From positions 1,054,001 to 1,118,000 of the forward strand of contig CBDATC010000002.1 of assembly GCA_965199765.1 (NCBI GenBank): a stretch of DNA of 64,000 nucleotides, in the 5' to 3' direction. The stretch is from JAPOXR01 sp965199765 (GTDB lineage Bacteria; Pseudomonadota; Alphaproteobacteria; Rhodobacterales; Rhodobacteraceae). Positions 1 to 7,280 of this stretch are shown piece after piece. Both the position numbers and the translations under genes were made by a program. The notes under the pieces were generated by a model. It saw only the letters and a list, made by a program, of their open reading frames with translations. It searched no databases and was not told the DNA's origin. The first letter of the stretch is position 1. Every line of letters starts with the position of its first letter.

Positions 1-759
1 CCCGCCTATGATTGGGTGGAGATGTTCATTGCATTTGATGATTTTATGGATTCTGCCAAATTCGCCTGTGATCTTGCCAATCAGGACGGAATCCTGATCA
101 AACTGGTGACACCCTGTGAAGCCCCGATCGCCTTTGACTATTTTCCCAGGGTCAAACCATACATTGAAAGAAGCGACAGCGTTGTCGCTCTCATGGTTGC
201 TCCACATTCGATGGACGGCTTTCTGACGTTTGCCTCGCAATGGCCAAATGCTAGGATAATTTTTCGCAGCGACAACAACAACTGGGCAAGAGACCCCGGT
301 CCGGTATTCGAATATGGTTGGAATCATACCACGCTTCGGGCATTGCGCGTTGATCCGACGATTACCTATCTGCAGGTGAGATACGGTCCTCCAAATCATT
401 TGGAACTGGTTGCGAAAGTCCGAGAAGCATTCGGCGGCGAGGTTCTTCAGCACCTTGAGATCATGCGTGAAAACGGAAAGGTGATGTTTGCCGGGCTGCC
501 GATTGTGAAGTTCACTTCCGAAGAGCGGTTGGATGAGATCGTTAGGATGCACGAAGAAATGGGCTGCATGATCTTCAATCCTCACAGATATACGCTCGAA
601 GAAGGAGGCCGCCAAACCGTCGATGACCGGCAGTTGAGATTTAAGAAGGAGGCCGACCCGAAAGGTTTGCTAAATCCGGGTAAGATGATTGCCTGGGACG
701 ACCCAAACTGGTCGTTTTCTAAAATGTATAACTATCCCGGTCTGCTGCCGGTCGACTGA
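1..759 (+). CDS. FAD-linked oxidase, C-terminal part (5' truncated by window edge)
   Basis: The reading frame is open from base 1, so only the last 252 codons are present and the FAD-binding N-terminal half lies outside the window. The C-terminal pattern DPKGLLNPGKMI near the end is typical of FAD-linked oxidases of the vanillyl-alcohol oxidase/glycolate oxidase type (FAD_binding_4 superfamily). These flavoenzymes oxidise hydroxy acids, alcohols or phenols; the substrate cannot be told here. The stop overlaps the start of the next gene by one base (TGATG), and two flavodoxin-fold reductases and a creatininase-like hydrolase follow on the same strand, so this is probably the upstream member of a small catabolic operon. 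The residues GRQTVDDRQLRFKKEADP before the tail also fit a cytosolic oxidase C-terminus. The family is likely, the exact function unknown. Confidence 0.7.
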   Translation, partial: PAYDWVEMFIAFDDFMDSAKFACDLANQDGILIKLVTPCEAPIAFDYFPRVKPYIERSDSVVALMVAPHSMDGFLTFASQWPNARIIFRSDNNNWARDPGPVFEYGWNHTTLRALRVDPTITYLQVRYGPPNHLELVAKVREAFGGEVLQHLEIMRENGKVMFAGLPIVKFTSEERLDEIVRMHEEMGCMIFNPHRYTLEEGGRQTVDDRQLRFKKEADPKGLLNPGKMIAWDDPNWSFSKMYNYPGLLPVD

Positions 760-1337
760 TGCGCGCACTTGTTCTATTCGCCCACCCCTTGCCGGAGAGT
801 TTTTCCTCCGCACTGCATCAAACTGTTGTGGATACATTAACCGATCGAGGCTGGGAAATCGACGACTGCGATCTCTACGCAGAGGGATTTTATCCGGTTC
901 TGACTGAAGCTGAGCGACGTGATTATCATGAAGAGCCATCAAATATTGAACCGGTGAAGAGCTATGTGGAACGATTAAGGCGCGCTGAAGCGCTGGTTTT
1001 GGTTTTTCCTGTCTGGATTTTTGGCTTCCCGGCGATCCTAAAAGGTTACTTTGACCGTGTTGCTCTTCCCGGCGTCGCTTTCCGTATTGAAAACGGAAAG
1101 GTGCTTCCCAACCTCACACAAATCCGAAAGCTCGCAGCTGTCACCACATATGGCGGATCACGCTTAAGAGCATTTGCAGCAGGCGACCCGCCGCGAAAGG
1201 TTGTGACACGATCGGTCCGATTCTACTGCCAGCCTGCCAAGATGCGGTATTTGGCTCTATATGATATGAACAACGTAACTGATGCCCGATGCGGCCGTTT
1301 CCTAAAGCGCGTGCAATCGGAGATGGAACAATTCTGA
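759..1337 (+). CDS. NAD(P)H-dependent quinone oxidoreductase, flavodoxin-like fold (first of two)
   Basis: A 192-residue protein of the Flavodoxin_2 family (NQO1/modulator of drug activity type). It opens with the beta-strand and loop MRALVLFAHPLPESF, the FMN/FAD phosphate-binding start of the family, and carries LVLVFPVWIFGFPAILKGYFDRV around residues 80-105, the second flavin loop followed by the conserved GY/WFDRV helix. Members reduce quinones or similar electron acceptors with NAD(P)H in the cytosol. The start overlaps the previous stop by one base and its own stop overlaps the next ATG by one base, so three genes are translationally coupled. The next gene is a diverged paralogue. The pairing with an FAD-linked oxidase suggests electron transfer within one pathway, which is inference. 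Confidence 0.8.
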   Translation: MRALVLFAHPLPESFSSALHQTVVDTLTDRGWEIDDCDLYAEGFYPVLTEAERRDYHEEPSNIEPVKSYVERLRRAEALVLVFPVWIFGFPAILKGYFDRVALPGVAFRIENGKVLPNLTQIRKLAAVTTYGGSRLRAFAAGDPPRKVVTRSVRFYCQPAKMRYLALYDMNNVTDARCGRFLKRVQSEMEQF

Positions 1338-1951
1338 TGCGGGCTCTTGTCGTCTATTGCCATCCGGACCCAACAAGTTTCACCGCCGCTGTTCTTAAAA
1401 TCGTTCAGGCCAAGCTCCGCGAAGCCAAAGCGGAATCGCGGCTGGAAGACCTGTACAAAAATCAATTCAACCCTGTCTTGACCGGTTCTGAACTTACAGC
1501 CTACTCTGACCCGGATGCGAACAAACCACCGGTTCGGGAGCATGTGGAGAATATTGAATGGTGTGACACGCTGATCTTTGTTTATCCGACTTGGTGGTAT
1601 GGGCTCCCGGCGCTGCTCAAGGGCTGGCTTGATCGCACGATGCTACCTGGATCCGCGTTTCACTTGCCAACGCAGAACAATAGGAAAATCAAACCGGGAT
1701 TGACGCACGTTACTGCAGTCGGCGTATTCACAACCTGCGGCGCGACCTGGTTGGTGACGCAGCTTGTCGGCGCCCCAGGCAAGCGCACATTGCTGCGTGG
1801 CTTGCGCTTAGTCTGCGCGCGGCGCGCTCGAACCACTTTCGCGGCCCACTATGCGATGGACTCCTCGACAGCTGAAAGCCGGAAGCGTCACCTGACCCGG
1901 GTTGCCCGAGCCATGGACCGATTATTGAAGGCGAGCGCGGCATCCAACTGA
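1337..1951 (+). CDS. NAD(P)H-dependent quinone oxidoreductase, flavodoxin-like fold (second of two)
   Basis: A 204-residue Flavodoxin_2 family protein. The ATG at 1337 is preferred over an in-frame start 48 bases upstream because it matches the family N-terminus (MRALVVYCHPDPTSF) and overlaps the previous stop by one base, as the preceding junction does. The flavin loop is LIFVYPTWWYGLPALLKGWLDRT around residues 76-98. It resembles its upstream neighbour in length and motif order but is clearly diverged, so the two look like an old tandem duplication or a heterodimer pair. Its basic C-terminal half (several Arg clusters) is more positively charged than usual. The electron acceptor is unknown. 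A creatininase-family gene follows after 21 bases. Confidence 0.8.
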   Translation: MRALVVYCHPDPTSFTAAVLKIVQAKLREAKAESRLEDLYKNQFNPVLTGSELTAYSDPDANKPPVREHVENIEWCDTLIFVYPTWWYGLPALLKGWLDRTMLPGSAFHLPTQNNRKIKPGLTHVTAVGVFTTCGATWLVTQLVGAPGKRTLLRGLRLVCARRARTTFAAHYAMDSSTAESRKRHLTRVARAMDRLLKASAASN

Positions 1952-1972
1952 ACAATTAACCAAGGATAATGT

Positions 1973-2767
1973 ATGACCAGATGTAACTGGGCAGAGTTTC
2001 GAGCGTCTGAATTCGATAACATTGACGCAATGCGCACGATTGCCGTGCTGCCGACCGCTGCGATAGAGCAGCATGGACCACACCTGCCCGTCGGCACCGA
2101 CACGCTCATCGGTCAAGGCATGCTCGGAGAATTGCACCAGCAGCTTCCAGACAATTTGGATATCCGGATTCTGCCAATTCAAGCGATCGGCAAGTCAAAC
2201 GAGCACCTCTGGGCTGCCGGCACACTGACATTGACTGCAGAAACCGCCCTCCGCGCTTGGATCGAAATCGGCATGTCTGTTTCACGCGCGGGTGTGCGAA
2301 AAATTGTCATTGTGAATTCACATGGCGGAAATTTGGACCTGATCTCGATTGTTGCGCGTGAGCTCCGGGTTCGAGCTGGAATGTATGCAGTAAAGTGCCA
2401 GTGGAGCAATTTCGGGGTGCCTGAGGGAATTTATTCCACGAGAGAGGGCCGTATCGGAATTCACGGCGGCGATTTCGAAACCTCGATGATGCTTCATTTC
2501 AGACCGGATCTTGTTGCCATGGATCGGGCATCGAACTTTTCATCAACTGCTGAGACCGATATCATTCCACCGACCGGGCCGATCAGTTATGGCTGGATAG
2601 CAAGCGATCTTGGACCCGATGGAGTCGCGGGCGACGCATCAGCCGCAACATCCGAGAAGGGAGCGGCAACCGCTGCTCATCAAGTCTCGGGATTCATTGA
2701 TCTATTGCAAAATGTTGCAGCAATGCCGTTGGATCGGTTTGCTCCAGCCTATGAGCCGCATCGTTGA
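1973..2767 (+). CDS. creatininase family protein (metal-dependent amidohydrolase)
   Basis: A 264-residue member of the creatininase/FAPy-type amidohydrolase family. The metal-binding set is visible: AIEQHGPHLPVGTD (Glu, His and Asp ligands, about residues 30-45), NSHGGN (about 115-120) and HGGDFETS (about 164-171) with the conserved Glu. Family members hydrolyse cyclic amides or formamides such as creatinine or the FAPy intermediate of riboflavin and F420 synthesis. Many uncharacterised relatives sit in catabolic operons, and this one ends a four-gene run with a FAD-linked oxidase and two quinone reductases. Substrate is not deducible. The gene is convergent with the SnoaL-like gene downstream. 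Length and motifs are normal for the family. Confidence 0.82.
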   Translation: MTRCNWAEFRASEFDNIDAMRTIAVLPTAAIEQHGPHLPVGTDTLIGQGMLGELHQQLPDNLDIRILPIQAIGKSNEHLWAAGTLTLTAETALRAWIEIGMSVSRAGVRKIVIVNSHGGNLDLISIVARELRVRAGMYAVKCQWSNFGVPEGIYSTREGRIGIHGGDFETSMMLHFRPDLVAMDRASNFSSTAETDIIPPTGPISYGWIASDLGPDGVAGDASAATSEKGAATAAHQVSGFIDLLQNVAAMPLDRFAPAYEPHR

Positions 2768-2860
2768 AGAAAGACCGGCACGAAAGACGTTTTCGCACTT
2801 TCGATCATGCGACGGCCCCACAAACCACGCCGGCAGCGTTCGGAGCTTCACACCATCACC

Positions 2861-3841
2861 TCATATCGCGAAAGGGCAAGGGTCCTCAGGCATTTGCGCC
2901 AACAAGTTAACACCACAGTCCGCAGCGAACTTGATTAAATCGATCAAGACCCAGTTTTCGGAGAGTCGATTATCTCTGACGGTATAAAAATCCATTACGT
3001 TTTTTGAAATGGGTCCGCCAGTGGGAGCAATTCCACGAAAGGGCCGCCCAGTAAAATTGCCGATGAACGAAGGCCAACCCGCAAATCCCGCAACCCGGCC
3101 TTCCGCAATAAACGCTTCTTTCGGCCAAGATCCTTTCCGCCCCGGAAACGAGCGCACCGAAGGTCCTTGCGCACAGGCATAAAATTCTTCCATTCCGTAG
3201 GCCGATCCAATGCCCCAAGGCCCGTGCCAAGCCATATCCGCATGCCAGTATCGGTCTAACCCCTGGGACTCGATGTCGCTGCCTGCAAGCCGGTTGCAGC
3301 CTACGACGATCATGTCGTGCACTAAGGTTCGTGTCATCTCTGTTATTGCTGGATTCTGCGGCGTGCGAACGATGCCGGTTTCAGCCGATGGTCCGTCAGG
3401 AATCTGCGCTTTGCCCTCAAAGCGCGGCAGCAGTTCGATACCAGCCTGTGCTGCCAGCCCCGGTATATCCAGCAGGCAGCGAATTTCACAGATGCGGTCT
3501 CCCTCAAACTTATAGAATTCGCCAAACCGCAATTTTCGCAAACCACATCCGGCAGGAACACCAAACCAGGAAGACTGCATTTCACCTTCGATATTTCCGG
3601 TGGCTCCGATCCAAATGTGGCCTTGATGCTCACCACCGAAGAACAGATAAGGCTGCTTCCGAGCTGCCGGCATTGCTTGCCTTGTCCGTTCCAACACGGC
3701 CCTCGAAAATTCCTCGAAACCGATTAGATCCCCGATCGGCGCTGGTCCAAAAAACTTCAGATCTGAAGCGAATAGCGACCGTTCCGCGTTCAATCCGGCT
3801 GCAAGCGGCCATGCCAGTTTCTTTGCATCGGCGAGAGACAT
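2861..3841 (-). CDS. SnoaL-like / NTF2-fold polyketide cyclase family protein, two-domain
   Basis: A 326-residue protein with features of the SnoaL-like ester cyclase group (NTF2-like fold): two roughly 150-residue halves, each with a tryptophan/histidine-rich pocket and a terminal strand of the type FYKFEGDRICEIRCLLDIPGL (about residues 111-131) and DFYTVRDNRLSENWVLIDLI (about 284-303). The pattern reads as a tandem duplication of one fold. Relatives catalyse aldol cyclisations, act as small-molecule isomerases or have no known activity; no signal peptide or membrane segment is visible. It lies convergent to the creatininase gene and shares its 5' side with a palindrome-containing gap. Its neighbours suggest a part in the same catabolic pathway, which is inference. 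Confidence 0.65.
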   Translation of the reverse strand: MSLADAKKLAWPLAAGLNAERSLFASDLKFFGPAPIGDLIGFEEFSRAVLERTRQAMPAARKQPYLFFGGEHQGHIWIGATGNIEGEMQSSWFGVPAGCGLRKLRFGEFYKFEGDRICEIRCLLDIPGLAAQAGIELLPRFEGKAQIPDGPSAETGIVRTPQNPAITEMTRTLVHDMIVVGCNRLAGSDIESQGLDRYWHADMAWHGPWGIGSAYGMEEFYACAQGPSVRSFPGRKGSWPKEAFIAEGRVAGFAGWPSFIGNFTGRPFRGIAPTGGPISKNVMDFYTVRDNRLSENWVLIDLIKFAADCGVNLLAQMPEDPCPFAI

Positions 3842-3953
3842 GGACTGAGACCCTTGTTCAAATTATGAGTTATGTTACTTCTCGAAAGCAAAGAATCAAG
3901 AACTTAAAATTAGCACATTTTGCGGTGTGGTCGGAGAAAACATCCTCTATGTT

Positions 3954-3973
3954 GTGATTATAACAATTATCAC
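3954..3973. promoter_or_regulatory. imperfect palindrome, operator-like
   Basis: The 20-base stretch GTGATTATAACAATTATCAC has matching outer arms (GTGAT and ATCAC) around an AT-rich centre. It lies 112 bases before the SnoaL-like gene start and just before a Shine-Dalgarno-like AGAGGTG and an ATG at 3988 on the other strand. This is the layout of an operator shared by a regulator and a divergent target. No protein can be assigned to it. Confidence 0.3.
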
Positions 3974-4231
3974 TTGAAGAGGTGACCATGTCTGCTGATC
4001 TGCGGACAGTCAGAACCGACCGCGGCGCGGAAGAACTTTGACAGATTGCCTGCAAATGCAAGCAGTTTGATTGCCCGCCTTCGCATGAGGGAAAGTGCGA
4101 AAGATTCTGGACACTACCAATCTCTTGAATTCAACGCCATTGAACTTGCAGATTCTAACGGTGAGTTTGCAATCGCTGAATTTTTCACAATCACTCGGCT
4201 GCGGGACGATCATCCAATTCCGCCAGCCAAC
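3974..4231 (+). other. gap with a possible decayed regulator reading frame
   Basis: A good ribosome-binding site and ATG (3988) start a frame that reads MSADLRTVRTDRGAEEL and then stops. Shifting frame near 4035 gives a further protein-like stretch (LPANASSLIARLRMRESAKD and on) that runs without a stop into the antisense of the cytochrome gene. This could be the frameshifted remnant of a small regulator divergent from the SnoaL-like gene, or chance. I do not recognise a family, so no gene is called. Confidence 0.2.
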
Positions 4232-5116
4232 CTATTCGAACGCAAGGCTGTGCAAATACTCGGCAACGCTATCATGCAGTTCCAGAGGAACATGGTTTGA
4301 ATAAGCTAACGTGACGAGAAACATTGAACTGTCTTCATCTATGGACCCAGACCATTCGCTTAAGGCATTCAGCGTGGTGTCAGGATCAATGCCGGCAATT
4401 CTAGGAGCGCGGGGTTCGCCGTCCTTCAACGGAGGCGCACCCTGCAAATGCATGGATCTGCTCTCGGCAAGAAAAATATTTCGGGGAGTATGGCAGACGC
4501 CGCAATGGCCTAGACCATTCACTAGGTAGGCACCTTGGTTCCAAGTGAATGAACGTTCGGGGTCAGGTGTGAAAATCTTGGCCCGGTGTCCGACAAGTTT
4601 CCAAAATGCAAGAGCAAAACGAAAATTAAAGGGAAAGCTGATATCCTGGTGCGACGAGATGCGGTTCACAGGAGGAAGGCTATTCAAAAACGCTTTCAGG
4701 TGCAGCAAGTCTTCGCGCGTAACCCGCGCATAAGCCGTATACGGAAATGCAGGATAATAATGCTTGCCCTCAGGGCTGACACCTTGATGCATGGCATTGA
4801 CAAAATCCGCTGAAGTCCAGTTCCCGATGCCGGTTTCGGCATCGGGAGTGATGTTGGGAGCAAAAAATGTTCCGTACGCCGTTTCAAGAGGCATCCCCCC
4901 TGCCGGCAAACCACCGAATTCTGATGATGCATGGCAATCGCCGCAGCCACCCAAATGATAGAGAAGCTCACCGCGTTCCAGATCGGGCGCAAAATCTTTC
5001 GGTAACAGGGTTGCGAGTTCTCCCTCCCCCATTACCTGGGGTTTAAACGCCCAAATTGCAGCCACTGCCGCAACGCAGAGCACAACGCCTGCGATGCCTC
5101 CGGCGCCTTTGGTCAT
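4232..5116 (-). CDS. membrane-anchored or periplasmic diheme cytochrome c
   Basis: A 294-residue c-type cytochrome with two haem sites, CGDCH (about residues 58-62) and CGVCH (about 205-209). An uncleaved anchor or signal segment precedes them (GIAGVVLCVAAVAAIWAF). The spacing and the stretches YGTFFAPNITPD, GIGNWTSADFVNAMHQGVSP and HYYPAFPYTAYARV are typical of the diheme cytochrome family that includes the cytochrome subunits of alcohol and gluconate dehydrogenases. It acts in the periplasm and passes electrons from a dehydrogenase to the respiratory chain. The ATG at 5116 is preferred; an in-frame GTG is one codon upstream. A cytochrome c-prime gene lies 14-17 bases upstream, giving a two-gene operon. 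No dehydrogenase partner is adjacent, so the electron donor is unknown. Confidence 0.85.
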   Translation of the reverse strand: MTKGAGGIAGVVLCVAAVAAIWAFKPQVMGEGELATLLPKDFAPDLERGELLYHLGGCGDCHASSEFGGLPAGGMPLETAYGTFFAPNITPDAETGIGNWTSADFVNAMHQGVSPEGKHYYPAFPYTAYARVTREDLLHLKAFLNSLPPVNRISSHQDISFPFNFRFALAFWKLVGHRAKIFTPDPERSFTWNQGAYLVNGLGHCGVCHTPRNIFLAESRSMHLQGAPPLKDGEPRAPRIAGIDPDTTLNALSEWSGSIDEDSSMFLVTLAYSNHVPLELHDSVAEYLHSLAFE

Positions 5117-5133
5117 CACGGCAAATTTCTAAA

Positions 5134-5586
5134 TTATTTTCTGAACTCCGAATGACAGTTTCGACAAGTCGCCCCAAGTTCTGAAATACTTCGGTCAATC
5201 GAATCCAAGTCCTTTTCGAGATGCGCCGCTTCAGCAAGCGTTAAGGCCGCTTCTTCCAAGTCAAGAACAAATTCAAAAAAGCCCTCGGGATTTTCTACTA
5301 TCCGATCAGACGCTTTGGACCCCGCATCATTAATGCTGTCTTTCGGAAACAGATAGGGGAGACTTTTCGCCATCACCGCTATAGCAATGGCGGTGTTCCT
5401 GACATTCGGTGCATTGTACTCGATCTGCCCTTGCCGCATTTGCGACAATGTCCGCATATTGGATGCAATATAATTCATGATGTCATGTCGAGCTTTAACA
5501 ACACCGCTCATATCGTCGTGCGCTGACGCACTGAACGAAATGAGTGCCGCCGCTGCGACAATCGATGATTTAAGCAAATATTTCAT
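5134..5586 (-). CDS. cytochrome c-prime
   Basis: A 150-residue exported haem protein. The start at 5586 gives a clean signal peptide (MKYLLKSSIVAAAALISFSASA) ending before His-Asp; an upstream in-frame start would place 16 charged residues before it. The single haem site CRNCH lies five residues from the C-terminus (about 141-145), and the rest is predicted helical with RHDIMNYIASNMRTLSQM near the N-terminus. This arrangement is diagnostic of cytochrome c-prime, a four-helix-bundle protein that binds NO and is linked to nitrosative stress protection or periplasmic electron transfer. It is followed at once by a diheme cytochrome c. No nitrite or NO reductase gene is in the window, so the physiological partner is open. 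Confidence 0.85.
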   Translation of the reverse strand: MKYLLKSSIVAAAALISFSASAHDDMSGVVKARHDIMNYIASNMRTLSQMRQGQIEYNAPNVRNTAIAIAVMAKSLPYLFPKDSINDAGSKASDRIVENPEGFFEFVLDLEEAALTLAEAAHLEKDLDSIDRSISELGATCRNCHSEFRK

Positions 5587-5887
5587 AGCCTTGTTTCTTT
5601 CGGTGCCGTTGCGGGATCGGGTGCAATCACGCATCGGATGTGAGAATTGCCCCCTTTAGGTCGGGTTTCTCCAAGCAATGCGGGCGACTGGTTCGTCGAC
5701 CTCCACCGACAAAGACTGATAACCCGTCTTCCTCAAAGCATGGTTAACTCAGGATTTGAAGTGGTTCAAGCAGCAAACACAATCGATGCAAGCGACGGCG
5801 GATTTGTCTGCGCTCCAGATCGGCTGAATCAATTCGGCTGGCGCATCAGCGAACTGACTTTGCCAATGACGCTCGGAATGAATCCGT
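5587..5887. other. intergenic region, nothing recognised
   Basis: About 300 bases between the cytochrome c-prime start and the end of the arylesterase gene. A plus-strand frame of about 90 codons exists, but it runs into the antisense of the arylesterase and has no recognisable content. The promoter of the cytochrome operon should lie at its left edge. Confidence 0.3.
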
Positions 5888-6538
5888 TCAGCCGGCCGAC
5901 TTTGCCGCCTGTCCGATAAGTTCGAGCACTAATGGACCAATGTCCTCGACGATCAAGGTTACGCCTGCGGCATTCGGGTGAAGTCCATCATCCTGCATGA
6001 ATTTTTGCCTCGCCTCGCTCCTTCCCACCTTGCGAATCAATGCGTCAAAGTAACGGGGATAAAGCAAGATTCCAAATTGGTCCGCCAAATCCACATATAT
6101 CGCCTCAAACTGTTCCTTGTAGTTCAAACCGTAATTTTCCGGCGCCTCTTGACCAACCAATAAGACCGGAAGCCCGGCTGACGCGATTTTCGAAACAATC
6201 CCCTCTAGATTATTTCTGCTGTCTTCCGGCTGAAGACCGCGAAGAAGATCGTTGCCTCCCAATACAACGATGAACGCATCCGGTTTGGATTCCAATGTCC
6301 AATCGACGCGCATCAGTCCTCCCGCCGACGTGTCGCCCGACACACCGGCATTCATAACCTTGGCATTGGAACCGGCGCCCTGCAGCCACACATTCAACTG
6401 CGGAACAAATCCTTCCGATGGCTTCAGGCCATAGCCGTGCACTAGGCTGTCGCCGAAAGCAGCGACGGTTATGGGCCCAGCCTCAACCGGGTGATTAACC
6501 GCAATCGCAAAACACAAAACCGCTGCGCACTTGCGCAT
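5888..6538 (-). CDS. arylesterase, SGNH/GDSL hydrolase (TesA-like)
   Basis: A 216-residue SGNH hydrolase. The start at 6538 gives a signal peptide (MRKCAAVLCFAIAVNHPVEA) and leaves a 52-base divergent gap to the ABC gene; upstream in-frame starts would overlap that gene. Motifs: block I GDSLVHGYGL with the nucleophilic Ser, block II around NAGVSGDTSAGG, block III GGNDLLRG and block V DGLHPNAAG with the catalytic Asp and His. Relatives such as TesA hydrolyse aryl and acyl esters or thioesters in the periplasm. The divergent pairing with a YbbA/YbbP-type ABC system is a conserved proteobacterial arrangement. Length and motif order are normal. Confidence 0.88.
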   Translation of the reverse strand: MRKCAAVLCFAIAVNHPVEAGPITVAAFGDSLVHGYGLKPSEGFVPQLNVWLQGAGSNAKVMNAGVSGDTSAGGLMRVDWTLESKPDAFIVVLGGNDLLRGLQPEDSRNNLEGIVSKIASAGLPVLLVGQEAPENYGLNYKEQFEAIYVDLADQFGILLYPRYFDALIRKVGRSEARQKFMQDDGLHPNAAGVTLIVEDIGPLVLELIGQAAKSAG

Positions 6539-6590
6539 TAGCTTCCGAAACCCATATTCAGATGGTCCCGATATTGCTTGACTGGCCGAA

Positions 6591-7280
6591 ATGACAGACA
6601 TTGTTCTTGTGCTTGATAACGTCTCACTAACGTTGGCCGGCAACGCCGGCGATGTCGAAATCCTAAAACGAATCTCTCTTGCTGTCCATAAAGGGGAAAC
6701 AATTGGGCTGACTGGTCCTTCCGGATCTGGAAAGTCATCTCTACTCATGCTGCTCGGCGGGCTGGAACGCGCGACTTCTGGAAGCGTCAACGTCCTGAAT
6801 TGTGATCTCACCAACCTGAACGAAGATCAGCTTGCTAGATTTCGCATGCGCCATATCGGCGTCGTATTCCAATCGTTTCACCTGATTCCAACAATGACAG
6901 CGCTCGAAAATGTCGCTACGCCGCTCGAGCTCGCAGGACAACGCGATGCGTTTGAACGCGCACAATCCGAACTGCGGGCTGTAGGCCTTTCGGAACGGTT
7001 GGAGCACTACCCCTCGCAGCTCTCAGGCGGCGAGCAGCAGCGCGTTGCACTCGCTCGCGCGTTGGCTCCGTCTCCTGATATTTTGCTTGCAGATGAGCCG
7101 ACCGGCAATCTCGATGCGGCAAACGGCGATGCCATCATGGATCTAATGTTTGGACTGCGTGACCGGCGGGGCAGCACACTCATTTTGGTAACGCATGATG
7201 TCAGCATCGCACAACGATGCGATACGGTGCTGCGCCTAAATGACGGACTTCTTGAACCTGAAGTGAAAGCAGCCGCCTAA
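6591..7280 (+). CDS. ABC transporter ATP-binding protein, YbbA/LolD type
   Basis: A 229-residue ATPase of the MacB/LolD/YbbA family. Walker A is GPSGSGKSSL (about residues 43-52), the signature LSGGEQQRVALARAL (about 142-156) and Walker B ILLADEPTGNLD. The family-specific Q-loop region FQSFHLIPTMTALENV is present. It powers a non-canonical FtsX-fold permease encoded directly downstream (one-base overlap, TAATG). The YbbA/YbbP systems are not classical importers; they are associated with lipid or lipoprotein handling, but the substrate is unproven. It shares a short divergent promoter region with the arylesterase. Confidence 0.87.
   Translation: MTDIVLVLDNVSLTLAGNAGDVEILKRISLAVHKGETIGLTGPSGSGKSSLLMLLGGLERATSGSVNVLNCDLTNLNEDQLARFRMRHIGVVFQSFHLIPTMTALENVATPLELAGQRDAFERAQSELRAVGLSERLEHYPSQLSGGEQQRVALARALAPSPDILLADEPTGNLDAANGDAIMDLMFGLRDRRGSTLILVTHDVSIAQRCDTVLRLNDGLLEPEVKAAA

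Noticed and set aside
5647..5919. 90-codon frame between the cytochrome c-prime and arylesterase genes
   Set aside because: It runs into the arylesterase antisense and has no recognised motif or ribosome-binding site.
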